From JAZQHR01 sp045540815 (GTDB lineage: Bacteria > Bacillota > Clostridia > UMGS1810), in NCBI GenBank assembly GCA_045540815.1, contig JAZQHY010000002.1:1-28064 (forward strand): DNA of 28,064 bases. The letters run 5' to 3'. Of the stretch, positions 1 through 6,333 are shown one piece after another. Under the pieces are notes generated by a model that saw only the letters and a program-made list of their open reading frames with translations, was not told where the DNA came from and did not search any database. Within the stretch, counting starts at the first letter, position 1; each line of letters begins with the position of its first letter. A program made the translations under genes and the position numbers.

Positions 1-543
1 GGACGTCATGCAGATCAGCAGATCCGTGGCGCAGTTGTACTTCCCAATGGTACAGGTAAAACTGTAAGAGTTTTAGTTTTCGCTAAAGGCGACAATGTAA
101 AAATCGCTGAAGAAGCCGGTGCAGATTATGTTGGCGGCGAAGAGCTAGTAGCAAAAATACAGGGTCAGAACTGGTTTGAGTTTGACGTTGTAGTTGCAAC
201 TCCAGATATGATGGGTGTTGTAGGTAGAATCGGTAGAGTTTTAGGTCCTAAAGGCTTAATGCCAAACCCTAAAGCTGGTACTGTTACTCCAGACGTTGCT
301 AAAGCTATAGCTGATATCAAAGCAGGTAAGATTGAATATCGTCTTGATAAGAGCAATATCATTCACTGCCCAATCGGTAAAGCTTCTTTCGGAGCTGAAA
401 AGCTTGCAGAAAACTTTGACACATTAATGGCTGCAGTTATAAAAGCAAAACCAGCTGCTGCTAAAGGTCAGTATCTAAGAAGCGTATCTGTAGCTTCTAC
501 TATGGGTCCTGGTGTTAAGATTAATCCTGCAAAATTAGGCTAA
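1..543 (+). CDS. rplA: 50S ribosomal protein L1, 3' part (partial at window start)
   Basis: This is the C-terminal ~180 residues of ribosomal protein L1, which forms the L1 stalk beside the E site of the 50S subunit and in many bacteria also represses its own operon. Reading frame 1 is open from the first base, so the gene begins outside the window. The family signature is plain: a DQQIRGAVVLPNGTGK stretch, then VLGPKGLMPNPKAGTVTP around bases 240-295, and a C-terminal block with STMGPGVKINP. The C-terminus ends close to where E. coli L1 ends. The gene is followed after about 20 bases by a separate promoter, so rplJ-rplL can be transcribed apart from rplA. rplK normally lies just upstream, off the window. 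Identification is certain; only the N-terminus is missing. Confidence 0.98.
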   Translation, partial: GRHADQQIRGAVVLPNGTGKTVRVLVFAKGDNVKIAEEAGADYVGGEELVAKIQGQNWFEFDVVVATPDMMGVVGRIGRVLGPKGLMPNPKAGTVTPDVAKAIADIKAGKIEYRLDKSNIIHCPIGKASFGAEKLAENFDTLMAAVIKAKPAAAKGQYLRSVSVASTMGPGVKINPAKLG

Positions 544-561
544 TAAATTTTTAAAAAACTA

Positions 562-590
562 TTGACAAAAATTTATAATTATGTTATAAA
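562..590 (+). promoter_or_regulatory. Sigma-A type promoter for rplJ-rplL
   Basis: A perfect -35 box TTGACA (562-567) and a TATAAA -10 box (585-590) are separated by exactly 17 bases. Transcription would begin near 597, directly at the start of the L10 leader RNA. The promoter lies just after the rplA stop codon, which fits the usual independent expression of the L10-L12 pair. Confidence 0.85.
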
Positions 591-596
591 TTATAT

Positions 597-764
597 TGTC
601 CAAAGACAGCAGGTGTGATTATCACATAAATCCTGCCGAGGAATCTTTATTTTTATGAATATTATTTTGTAAAAGATAGATTTATGAAGGTTTCTCGAGT
701 TTTCGGGAAACCTTTTTCGGTTTCGTTTGGGCAGACCAAAAATAATTTAGGAGGTGACACGTTT
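597..764 (+). promoter_or_regulatory. Ribosomal protein L10 leader (autoregulatory 5' UTR)
   Basis: The 5' UTR before rplJ resembles the Firmicute L10 leader, where the L10(L12)4 complex binds its own mRNA. A branched stem can be drawn by eye: AAAGA (602-606) with TCTTT (644-648), GCAGG (609-613) with CCTGC (632-636), and an apical TGTGA (614-618) with TCACA (622-626). The CAGCAGG and CCTGCCGAGG strands are typical of this leader. A terminator-like hairpin follows at 687-717, so control is probably by transcription attenuation. The family assignment is from recognised sequence and position; a covariance search would settle it. Confidence 0.85.
687..717 (+). terminator. Attenuator hairpin in the L10 leader
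   Basis: A 12-bp stem (687-698 with 703-714, one G-U pair) closed by a GTTT loop is followed by a short T-run. It sits 48 bases before the rplJ start codon, as expected for the leader's intrinsic terminator. Excess L10-L12 would favour this hairpin and stop transcription before rplJ. Confidence 0.75.
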
Positions 765-1430
765 ATGCCAAGTGCAAAAGTTTTAGAGAATAAAAAAGCA
801 GTTGTTGCTGAGCTAGCTGAACAGCTTAAAACTGCACAGTCAGGTATATTGGTAGACTACATTGGTCTTACAGTTGAAGAAGATACTGATTTACGTAGAA
901 AACTTAGAGAAGGCGGCGTAGATTATAAGGTTGTTAAAAACACTCTTACAAGATTTGCTGCTAAAGAAGTAGGTTTTGACGAGCTTGACGAGGTTCTTAA
1001 CGGACCTACATCACTAGCATTAGGATTTGAAGATCCTGTTGCTCCTGCTAAAATCATTGCTGATTTTGCAAAGAAAAACGACAAAATCTCTATTAAAGCA
1101 GGTTTCCTAGATGGTAAGGTTATCTCTCTTGATGAAATCAAGAAGCTAGCTGATACACCTTCGAAAGAAACTCTTATCGCTACTATTCTTAGCAGCCTAA
1201 ATGCTCCTGCATCAAACCTTGTTAGATTACTACAGGCTATCGTTGATAAAGGAGTTGAACCTGCAGAATTAGCAGCAGGTAACGAAAAAGCTGAGGAAGC
1301 TGCTCCTGCAGAGGAAGTAGTTGCTGAAGCACCAGCAGTAGAAGAAACTGCACCAGTAGCTGAGGAAGCTCCAGCTGCTGAAGAGGCTCAGGAAGAAGCT
1401 CCTGCAGCTGAAGAAAAAACAGAAGAATAA
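765..1430 (+). CDS. rplJ: 50S ribosomal protein L10 with long acidic tail
   Basis: L10 anchors the L7/L12 dimers to the 50S stalk base. The N-terminal rRNA-binding part is typical (start MPSAKVLENK, then a YIGLTVEED region and the KVVKNTLTRFA motif near residues 50-60). The open frame continues upstream to an ATG at 684, but that would place the start inside the attenuator hairpin; the ATG at 765 has an AGGAGGTG site (749-756) eight bases before it, so it is the start. The protein is 221 residues, longer than the usual ~165-175. The extra ~55 residues after residue 165 are almost only Ala, Glu, Pro and Val, with AEEA/EEAPA-like repeats. The L12-binding helix lies before this tail. It is cotranscribed with rplL, 31 bases downstream. 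Confidence 0.97.
   Translation: MPSAKVLENKKAVVAELAEQLKTAQSGILVDYIGLTVEEDTDLRRKLREGGVDYKVVKNTLTRFAAKEVGFDELDEVLNGPTSLALGFEDPVAPAKIIADFAKKNDKISIKAGFLDGKVISLDEIKKLADTPSKETLIATILSSLNAPASNLVRLLQAIVDKGVEPAELAAGNEKAEEAAPAEEVVAEAPAVEETAPVAEEAPAAEEAQEEAPAAEEKTEE
1285..1425 (+). repeat. Degenerate short repeats coding the Ala-Glu-Pro tail of L10
   Basis: Imperfect repeats of a GCTGAGGAAGCTCCTGCA-like unit recur through the 3' end of rplJ and encode the AEEA/EEAPA tail. They stay in frame with no stop. The pattern fits slippage expansion of a low-complexity tail rather than a mobile repeat. Confidence 0.6.
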
Positions 1431-1461
1431 TATTTTATAAATAATATAGGAGGATAGAATA

Positions 1462-1833
1462 ATGAGTAAAATTGAACAGATCATTGCAGATATCAAAGAA
1501 CTTAAACTACTTGAAGTAGCAGAACTTGTTAAAATGATGGAGGAAGAATTCGGTGTTAGTGCAGCAGCTCCAGTAGTAATGGCAGCAGCAGGCGGTGCAG
1601 TTGCAGGTGCAGCTGAAGAAAAGAGCGAATTTGACGTTATCCTTGCAGACGCAGGTGCTGAAAAACTTAAAGTTGTTAAAGCTGTTAAAGAAATCACTGG
1701 TCTTGGACTAAAAGAAGCTAAAGAAATAGTTGATGGTGCTCCTAAGACTATTAAAGAAGGCGTTGCTAAAGATGAAGCTGAAAAAATCAAAGCTGCTATC
1801 GAAGAAGCTGGCGCAAAAGTTGAACTTAAATAA
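1462..1833 (+). CDS. rplL: 50S ribosomal protein L7/L12
   Basis: This is the flexible stalk protein of the 50S subunit, which recruits and activates translational GTPases. At 123 residues it is of normal size. Residues ~1-30 are the dimerising N-terminal domain (MSKIEQIIADIKELKLLEVA), then comes an Ala/Gly-rich hinge (~35-50), then the globular C-terminal domain with EFDVILADAGAEKLKVVK and the LGLKEAKEIVDGAPK motif. An AGGAGG site at 1448-1453 precedes the ATG. A strong terminator follows at 1849, so the unit ends here; rpoB, which often follows rplL, is not next to it. Confidence 0.99.
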   Translation: MSKIEQIIADIKELKLLEVAELVKMMEEEFGVSAAAPVVMAAAGGAVAGAAEEKSEFDVILADAGAEKLKVVKAVKEITGLGLKEAKEIVDGAPKTIKEGVAKDEAEKIKAAIEEAGAKVELK

Positions 1834-1848
1834 TTTGGTTTACTTACT

Positions 1849-1880
1849 AAAAGACGTATGCAAATGCATACGTCTTTTTT
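1849..1880 (+). terminator. Intrinsic terminator after rplL
   Basis: A perfect 12-bp stem (1849-1860 with 1867-1878, core GACGTATG/CATACGTC) with a 6-base loop runs directly into a T-run. It lies 16 bases past the rplL stop codon. The symmetrical A and T ends would let it act on both strands, but no minus-strand gene ends here. Confidence 0.92.
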
Positions 1881-1924
1881 ATTGCAAAATAAAGAAATAA
1901 AATCTAATGACAAATTGGGTATTG

Positions 1925-1956
1925 AATTGTAAAAATTTTGAATAAAAATTACAATT
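1925..1956. repeat. Inverted repeat upstream of the 2029 promoter, possible operator
   Basis: AATTGTAA (1925-1932) is repeated in inverted orientation as TTACAATT (1949-1956), with 16 bases between. The repeat ends six bases before the predicted -35 box of the next gene, a position suited to an activator or repressor site. In such AT-rich DNA an 8-bp match could arise by chance. Confidence 0.35.
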
Positions 1957-1962
1957 TTGGTA

Positions 1963-1991
1963 TTTACTTTAAAATGTATTTTTGATATACT
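1963..1991 (+). promoter_or_regulatory. Probable promoter of the 2029-3980 unit
   Basis: TTTACT (1963-1968) and TATACT (1986-1991) are spaced by 17 bases and placed 38 bases before the start codon at 2029. Both boxes match the sigma-A consensus only partly (4/6 and 5/6). Confidence 0.6.
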
Positions 1992-2028
1992 AAAACTATC
2001 CATATAACAATAAAAAGGGGATGAAATC

Positions 2029-3747
2029 ATGATTTTTAACTTGGTACATAAACCAACTACATCTGATACTTATGATTTCCAGAGAAAATGTGCTCATGAC
2101 TTGAATCTTAAGGTTACAATCCTTTTGAGTTCTGAAAGCATGAATAATGAAGAAATCGTAAAAAAAGCAGTAGCAGACCATGAAAAATACGGTGATGAAA
2201 TCGGTATCTGGCTTACACCACTTGAAGGTATGCCCGACACACAGGTATGGCTTCTTTCTGAAGAAGATAAGATGACTGTTGTTAAAACTGTAGTTGATAA
2301 ATATAAAGAACTTTTTGGATGTGCTCCAAAGGTTATCAGCAACTATGTTCTTGATTGTAATTTCATTAAAATGATAAAAGATTATTGTCCTGAAGTTACA
2401 ACTTGTGTTGCTGGTTGTTTTGAAGAAGGCGTTAAGGTATTCCACGGATGTAATAACTCTTGGTACCTATTCTCAGAAGGTATGAGCTGGAACCCTTGGT
2501 ATCCGTCAAAAGATCAGTCTATAAGACCAGCTGAAAACGAAGATGAATGGGCAGGAGTTGTAGCACTTCCTCACCTTAGCCGTGACCTTTGCCTTGGTTA
2601 TGAAAGCAGAAATGACTTTTTTGCAAGTCACCCTGCAAATATACAGAGAGGCCTTGCAAACGAAGGTAGAATTCACGAATATGATTTTAACCTTGTTGAC
2701 CAGTACAGAATGCAGGAAGATTTTAATGACTGGCACTCATACTACCAGATTAACGTAAATCCAGGTTGGTTACATAATAATATTAATATAATCGATCCAG
2801 ACGAAGTTACTCAGGCGCTTTACCTTGAAACTCTTGAATATCTTGCTGAGCTTCGTGACAAGGGCGAAGTGGTTGATATGCATATGAGCGAGTATGGTGA
2901 ATATTTCAGAAAAAATGTTCCTATCGGTTATACAGAAATTGCTGTTGGTAAAGACTTGCTTTATGGATCAGGTAAACATTATTGCTGGGTTTACAATCCT
3001 GATTACCGTGTTCTTGTAGATACATTCCAGGGTGGTTCTATTGGTGACTTAAGACCATTTATCGGTAAGTATGCATCGTTTACAGGTACAGATTCTCCAT
3101 CACTTACAATGAACTCTTATCCATACTTAATTCAGTCACAGTATCGTAGTGGTGTTAAGCATCATTGCTTTGATGGTTCAAGAACAACTGTTTTTGTAAA
3201 ACACGCTGGCGAAGAACTTGATATGTGTTTCTATCCTACAAAGGTTGAAGATGTTAAGAAAGACGAAAAGGGCAATACTAAGCTAACCCTTACTCCTGCA
3301 ACTTTAAAATTCAAAGATGGCCTTGTGATTAAAGTTCAGACTGTATACGATTTCAATCGTGGCGGTGATATAGAGGTTACAAGAAAAATTGTTGAAACAA
3401 ATGATGCTAATGCTGAGATTGAAATGCAGGAATATGTAAAGGCTTGCTTTGGTTTCACAGAATATCCTGAAAATATGAAGGATATCGACCTTTATGTTGG
3501 TGATAAGAAGGTTTGTGACTACGGATATCAGCACGAGAAATTCGCATCAGATACTGAAAACGAGGTTACTGCTGTTATACCAAATATTACTACAAAATTT
3601 GGCCTTGCAGGCGTAAGCAGAAAACCTGATTCAGTGGAAATTGAAGGCGGACACTTGTTTACTCCGTACTATGTAATGAAAGCAAACTATAAATTAGGCG
3701 CTGATGAGAAGGAGGTTAAATCATGTCTGAAACTAAGAAAGGCTTAA
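2029..3747 (+). CDS. Unrecognised protein; possible NodB/glycoside hydrolase-like barrel
   Basis: I do not recognise this 572-residue protein as a named family. It has no signal peptide and no membrane helix, so it is probably cytoplasmic. The N-terminal ~300 residues alternate helix and strand like a beta/alpha barrel. A segment near residues 25-65 (strand KVTILLSS, then a helix, then KYGDEIGIWLTPL) resembles the polysaccharide deacetylase fold, where a similar strand reads GHEIGxH, but the metal-binding His is Trp here. The middle is rich in aromatics, His and Cys. From about residue 370 the sequence looks beta-rich, as in the C-terminal sandwiches of carbohydrate enzymes. The start at 2029 has an AAGGGGATG-like site before it. 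The next gene overlaps its 3' end by 25 bases, so the two are translationally coupled. A sugar-active role is only an inference from fold resemblance. Confidence 0.6.
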   Translation: MIFNLVHKPTTSDTYDFQRKCAHDLNLKVTILLSSESMNNEEIVKKAVADHEKYGDEIGIWLTPLEGMPDTQVWLLSEEDKMTVVKTVVDKYKELFGCAPKVISNYVLDCNFIKMIKDYCPEVTTCVAGCFEEGVKVFHGCNNSWYLFSEGMSWNPWYPSKDQSIRPAENEDEWAGVVALPHLSRDLCLGYESRNDFFASHPANIQRGLANEGRIHEYDFNLVDQYRMQEDFNDWHSYYQINVNPGWLHNNINIIDPDEVTQALYLETLEYLAELRDKGEVVDMHMSEYGEYFRKNVPIGYTEIAVGKDLLYGSGKHYCWVYNPDYRVLVDTFQGGSIGDLRPFIGKYASFTGTDSPSLTMNSYPYLIQSQYRSGVKHHCFDGSRTTVFVKHAGEELDMCFYPTKVEDVKKDEKGNTKLTLTPATLKFKDGLVIKVQTVYDFNRGGDIEVTRKIVETNDANAEIEMQEYVKACFGFTEYPENMKDIDLYVGDKKVCDYGYQHEKFASDTENEVTAVIPNITTKFGLAGVSRKPDSVEIEGGHLFTPYYVMKANYKLGADEKEVKSCLKLRKA

Positions 3748-3980
3748 GAGTAACTGCTAAAGGCTTAACAGTTAATGATGATGTAATATATAAATGTCCA
3801 ATGTGCTTTAGTACATTGAACGACGTAACTATCTTCCCTGATGAAGATGGTGTGTACAGATGTTTAAAGTGCGGATATAACGACACATACGAAGGACTTT
3901 TAGAACAGTATGCGCGTTTCCGTTCAAGATATAAACTTATCACAAAGAGATTTACTCTAGAAGATCAGAGAAATATGTAG
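3723..3980 (+). CDS. Small zinc-ribbon protein, function unknown
   Basis: This 85-residue protein has two CxxC knuckles (CPMC at residues 25-28 and CLKC at 47-50) separated by 18 residues, a typical zinc ribbon that may bind nucleic acid or a protein partner. After the ribbon comes a basic, Arg- and aromatic-rich helix (FRSRYKLITKRF). The ATG at 3723 lies inside the end of the preceding gene in another frame, with a strong AAGGAGG site at 3711-3717 also inside that gene. The overlap and the terminator just after it indicate a two-gene unit. I cannot give it a name. Confidence 0.8.
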   Translation: MSETKKGLRVTAKGLTVNDDVIYKCPMCFSTLNDVTIFPDEDGVYRCLKCGYNDTYEGLLEQYARFRSRYKLITKRFTLEDQRNM

Positions 3981-3987
3981 TAAAACT

Positions 3988-4021
3988 AAACCCGTAAGGT
4001 AAATTGCCTTGCGGGTTTTTA
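3988..4021 (+). terminator. Intrinsic terminator after the zinc-ribbon gene
   Basis: A stem of AAACCCGTAAGG (3988-3999) with CCTTGCGGGTTT (4007-4018, one G-U pair), with a 7-base loop, runs into a T-run. It closes the 2029-3980 unit. Confidence 0.88.
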
Positions 4022-4046
4022 TTTAAACAGGTAATATAAATAACAA

Positions 4047-4076
4047 TATAAAAAGCCACAGAAAATTCTGTGGCTT
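4047..4076 (-). terminator. Intrinsic terminator of the M18 aminopeptidase gene
   Basis: AAGCCACAGAA (4053-4063) and TTCTGTGGCTT (4066-4076) form a perfect stem. Read on the minus strand it is followed by a T-run (4047-4054). It lies just past the stop codon of the minus-strand gene at 4082. Confidence 0.85.
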
Positions 4077-4081
4077 AGCTT

Positions 4082-5440
4082 TTAACTTAAATAAAACGCC
4101 TTATATGCTTTGTATGCTATATATACGTCGCCTTTGCTTGCGATTTCAAACGGTGCGTGCATAGATAGGAGAGGAACACCGCAGTCAATGGTGTCTACAT
4201 CAAGGTTTGCTATAAACTGTGCTACAGTTCCGCCGCCCCCCTGATCAACCTTTCCAAGCTCGGCTATCTGCCATACTATGTCGTTTTCATTAAATAATTT
4301 TCTTATAAATCCTACAAACTCTGCGTTTGCGTCAGATGTTGAGCTTTTTCCGCGCGCGCCTGTGTATTTGCATATGCATATTCCTTCACCAAGGTATGCA
4401 GAGTTATTTGCTTCACCGACGCATTTATAGGTAGGGTCAGTGCCATTCGTTACATCAGATGATAAGCATCTTGAATTTGAAAGTGTACGCTTTAGGTAAA
4501 GCTCGTTGTATTCACCTTTTACAGAATTAATCAATTCAGCGAGGAAATTTTCGAAAAATCTTGATTTCATACCTGTGTTGCCCATACTGCCAATTTCTTC
4601 TTTATCAGCAAGGAAACAAACAGAAGTTCTTTTTGGAGTATCAATGTCAAGCATAGCTTTAAACGATGTGTAACCGCATACTCTGTCATCCTGACCGTAA
4701 GCACCTACCATAGATGAGTCAAGTCCAACGCTTTTGGCTTTGAACGAAGGAACTATTTCAAGTTCTGAACTTATAAAATCTTCTTCAGTGATGCCGTATT
4801 TTTCGTTTAGTAAATCTAGGATTGCACTTTTAAACTTATCCTTTTCGTTATTAGATGGGATAGAGCCTACAAGAACGTTTAAATCCTCACCGGTAAAGCC
4901 TTCGGACATAGATTTTACCATCTGATCTTTTGCTAGATGAGGTAGAAGGTCGGTAATAGTAAACACTGGGTCGTTTTCATCTTCGCCAATATTAACTTCT
5001 ACACAAACTCCGTCATTTAATATAACCACGCCTATGAGTGATAGTGGAATAGATGTCCACTGATATTTTTTAATTCCGCCGTAATAATGCGTTTTAAAAA
5101 GTACAAGGTTAGAATCCTCGTAAAGAGGAATAGGTTTTAAGTCGAGTCTAGGGCTGTCTACGTGTGATGCAACAAGGTTGATACCATCGGTTATTTCGTC
5201 AGTACCTATTATGGCCAAACACAAATTTTTGCCTCTGTTGGTCTTATATATTTTGTCGCCTGCTGTTAGCTTCATTCCTGCTTTAAACTCTTTAAATCCG
5301 TATTTTTCAGCAATGTTTACAGAATGTTCTATACAAAGTCTTTCGGTTTTCGAATTATCAAGATAATTTATATATCCGTCGTTAAAAACCATTATTTCAT
5401 TTTTATCGTATTTCTCCCATACGTTTTTTGCGCTTATCAT
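4082..5440 (-). CDS. M18 family zinc aminopeptidase
   Basis: A metal-dependent cytoplasmic aminopeptidase of family M18 (yeast Lap4/aspartyl aminopeptidase type), which removes N-terminal residues from peptides, often acidic ones. The 452-residue length is normal. The co-catalytic metal site is visible: His93 and Asp95 in ASHVDSPR, Asp251/252 in GQDDR, the Glu pair 281-282 in DKEEIGS, Asp329 in SSDVTNG and His428 in LSMHAPFE. The start has an AGGAGGAA site (plus-strand 5447-5454) six bases upstream. It has its own promoter and terminator, so it is monocistronic. Substrate choice cannot be read from sequence. Confidence 0.95.
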   Translation of the reverse strand: MISAKNVWEKYDKNEIMVFNDGYINYLDNSKTERLCIEHSVNIAEKYGFKEFKAGMKLTAGDKIYKTNRGKNLCLAIIGTDEITDGINLVASHVDSPRLDLKPIPLYEDSNLVLFKTHYYGGIKKYQWTSIPLSLIGVVILNDGVCVEVNIGEDENDPVFTITDLLPHLAKDQMVKSMSEGFTGEDLNVLVGSIPSNNEKDKFKSAILDLLNEKYGITEEDFISSELEIVPSFKAKSVGLDSSMVGAYGQDDRVCGYTSFKAMLDIDTPKRTSVCFLADKEEIGSMGNTGMKSRFFENFLAELINSVKGEYNELYLKRTLSNSRCLSSDVTNGTDPTYKCVGEANNSAYLGEGICICKYTGARGKSSTSDANAEFVGFIRKLFNENDIVWQIAELGKVDQGGGGTVAQFIANLDVDTIDCGVPLLSMHAPFEIASKGDVYIAYKAYKAFYLS

Positions 5441-5488
5441 ATAAAATTCCTCCTGTCGTTAAATTTATTATGTTTTATTTTATTATAA

Positions 5489-5517
5489 ATATTATTTATT
5501 TACAATAGATTTGTCAA
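5489..5517 (-). promoter_or_regulatory. Promoter of the M18 aminopeptidase gene
   Basis: On the minus strand TTGACA (5517-5512) and TAATAT (5494-5489) are separated by 17 bases and lie about 50 bases before the start codon. It lies directly downstream of sigH, between that gene's end hairpin and the aminopeptidase. Confidence 0.75.
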
Positions 5518-5528
5518 AATTTATAATT

Positions 5529-5561
5529 AAAGTCACTTGACTTTATATATCAAGTGACTTT
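5529..5561 (-). terminator. Hairpin at the end of sigH, overlapping its last codons
   Basis: A perfect 12-bp inverted repeat (AAAGTCACTTGA at 5529-5540 with its complement at 5550-5561) spans the 3' end of sigH. The upstream arm is made of sigH's last codons and the stop codon lies in the 9-base loop. The T-tract that follows on the minus strand is interrupted, so termination may be incomplete; the hairpin may instead protect the 3' end. Confidence 0.6.
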
Positions 5562-6169
5562 CCGATTTTTCTTTTTATTCTTTGTAGTGCGTTGTCAATA
5601 GATTTTTCAGACTTTCCAAGAGTTTTTGCAATCTCACAGTAGCTTTTACCGTCAAGATATAAAGAAAGTACATTTTTTTCAAGCTTGCTAAGTATCTGGG
5701 AAACCTTTTCCTCGATGAAAGAAAAATGTTCTTTATTTATAACGATTTCCTCGGGGTCAAAGGTGTTTTTCTCCACGAGGGTATCCAAAAGCGTCTGGTC
5801 GCTTTCTTCGTCGTAAATAGGTTTATTCAGCGATATATATGAGTTTAACGGAATGTGTTTTTGCCTTGTGGCAGTTTTTATAGCTGTAATCATTTGACGC
5901 GTTATACATATTTCAGCAAATCCCTTAAACGACGCAAGTTTGTCAGGTTTAAAATCACGAATAGCCTTGTACAAACCGAACATTCCTTCCTGTATAATGT
6001 CCTCGCGGTCAGCACCAATAAGAAAATATGTTCTTGCGCGTGCCTTTACAAAATTTTTATACTTTTCAAAAAGATAATCAAGAGCAGGGGAGTCATTTTC
6101 TTTTGCCAATATTACTATTTCTTCGTCTGACATTTTCGAAAAGTCATTTTTTGTATATGAAACTGACAT
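5543..6169 (-). CDS. sigH: RNA polymerase sigma factor SigH (sigma-30 type)
   Basis: This is a sigma-70 family factor very close to Bacillus SigH, which directs transition-phase, competence and early sporulation genes. Region 2 carries ALDYLFEKYKNFVKARARTYF, then GADREDIIQEGMFGLYKAIRDF and CITRQMITAIKTATRQKHIPLNS. Region 4 at the C-terminus has the helix-turn-helix SYCEIAKTLGKSEKSIDNALQRIKRK. An in-frame ATG exists at 6232, but it lies in the promoter's -35 box; the ATG at 6169 has an AGGAGGA site (plus-strand 6174-6180) and gives 208 residues, near the Bacillus length of ~218. In Bacillus sigH sits just upstream of rpmG-secE-nusG-rplK-rplA; here it is near the same ribosomal genes but inverted and downstream of them. 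Its presence does not prove that the organism sporulates. Confidence 0.95.
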   Translation of the reverse strand: MSVSYTKNDFSKMSDEEIVILAKENDSPALDYLFEKYKNFVKARARTYFLIGADREDIIQEGMFGLYKAIRDFKPDKLASFKGFAEICITRQMITAIKTATRQKHIPLNSYISLNKPIYDEESDQTLLDTLVEKNTFDPEEIVINKEHFSFIEEKVSQILSKLEKNVLSLYLDGKSYCEIAKTLGKSEKSIDNALQRIKRKIGKSLDI

Positions 6170-6203
6170 AATATCCTCCTTAAGTCTTGTATTATCAATG
6201 TTT

Positions 6204-6232
6204 ATTGTACTTAAAATGCCGTGTTTTGTCAA
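6204..6232 (-). promoter_or_regulatory. Promoter of sigH
   Basis: On the minus strand a perfect TTGACA (6232-6227), a 17-base spacer and TACAAT (6209-6204) stand about 35 bases before the sigH start. The boxes fit the vegetative sigma-A consensus. Confidence 0.85.
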
Positions 6233-6270
6233 GAAAAATGTACTTATAAATAAATAAATGCAAAAATGGC

Positions 6271-6299
6271 TTGAAAAAATACTTAAAATGTGGGATAAT
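6271..6299 (+). promoter_or_regulatory. Promoter of the ispF-metK run
   Basis: TTGAAA (6271-6276) and GATAAT (6294-6299) are spaced by 17 bases, 34 bases before the ispF start. It is divergent from the sigH promoter 40 bases away, so one regulator could affect both. Confidence 0.75.
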
Positions 6300-6333
6300 A
6301 TATAAAAAATAAACTTAATTGGAGAATAATCGC

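Noticed and set aside
684..764. Longer N-terminus for rplJ starting at 684
   Set aside because: This part overlaps the attenuator hairpin and has no similarity to L10; the ATG at 765 has the strong ribosome binding site.
1269..2030. Long minus-strand open frame opposite rplJ, rplL and the downstream gap
   Set aside because: It lies antisense to two certain ribosomal protein genes, its composition is Ser/Leu/Phe-rich as expected of a reversed AT-rich frame, and it has no family features.
6170..6232. Longer N-terminus for sigH starting at 6232
   Set aside because: The extra 21 residues are coded by the promoter and leader region, and the ATG at 6169 has the AGGAGG site.
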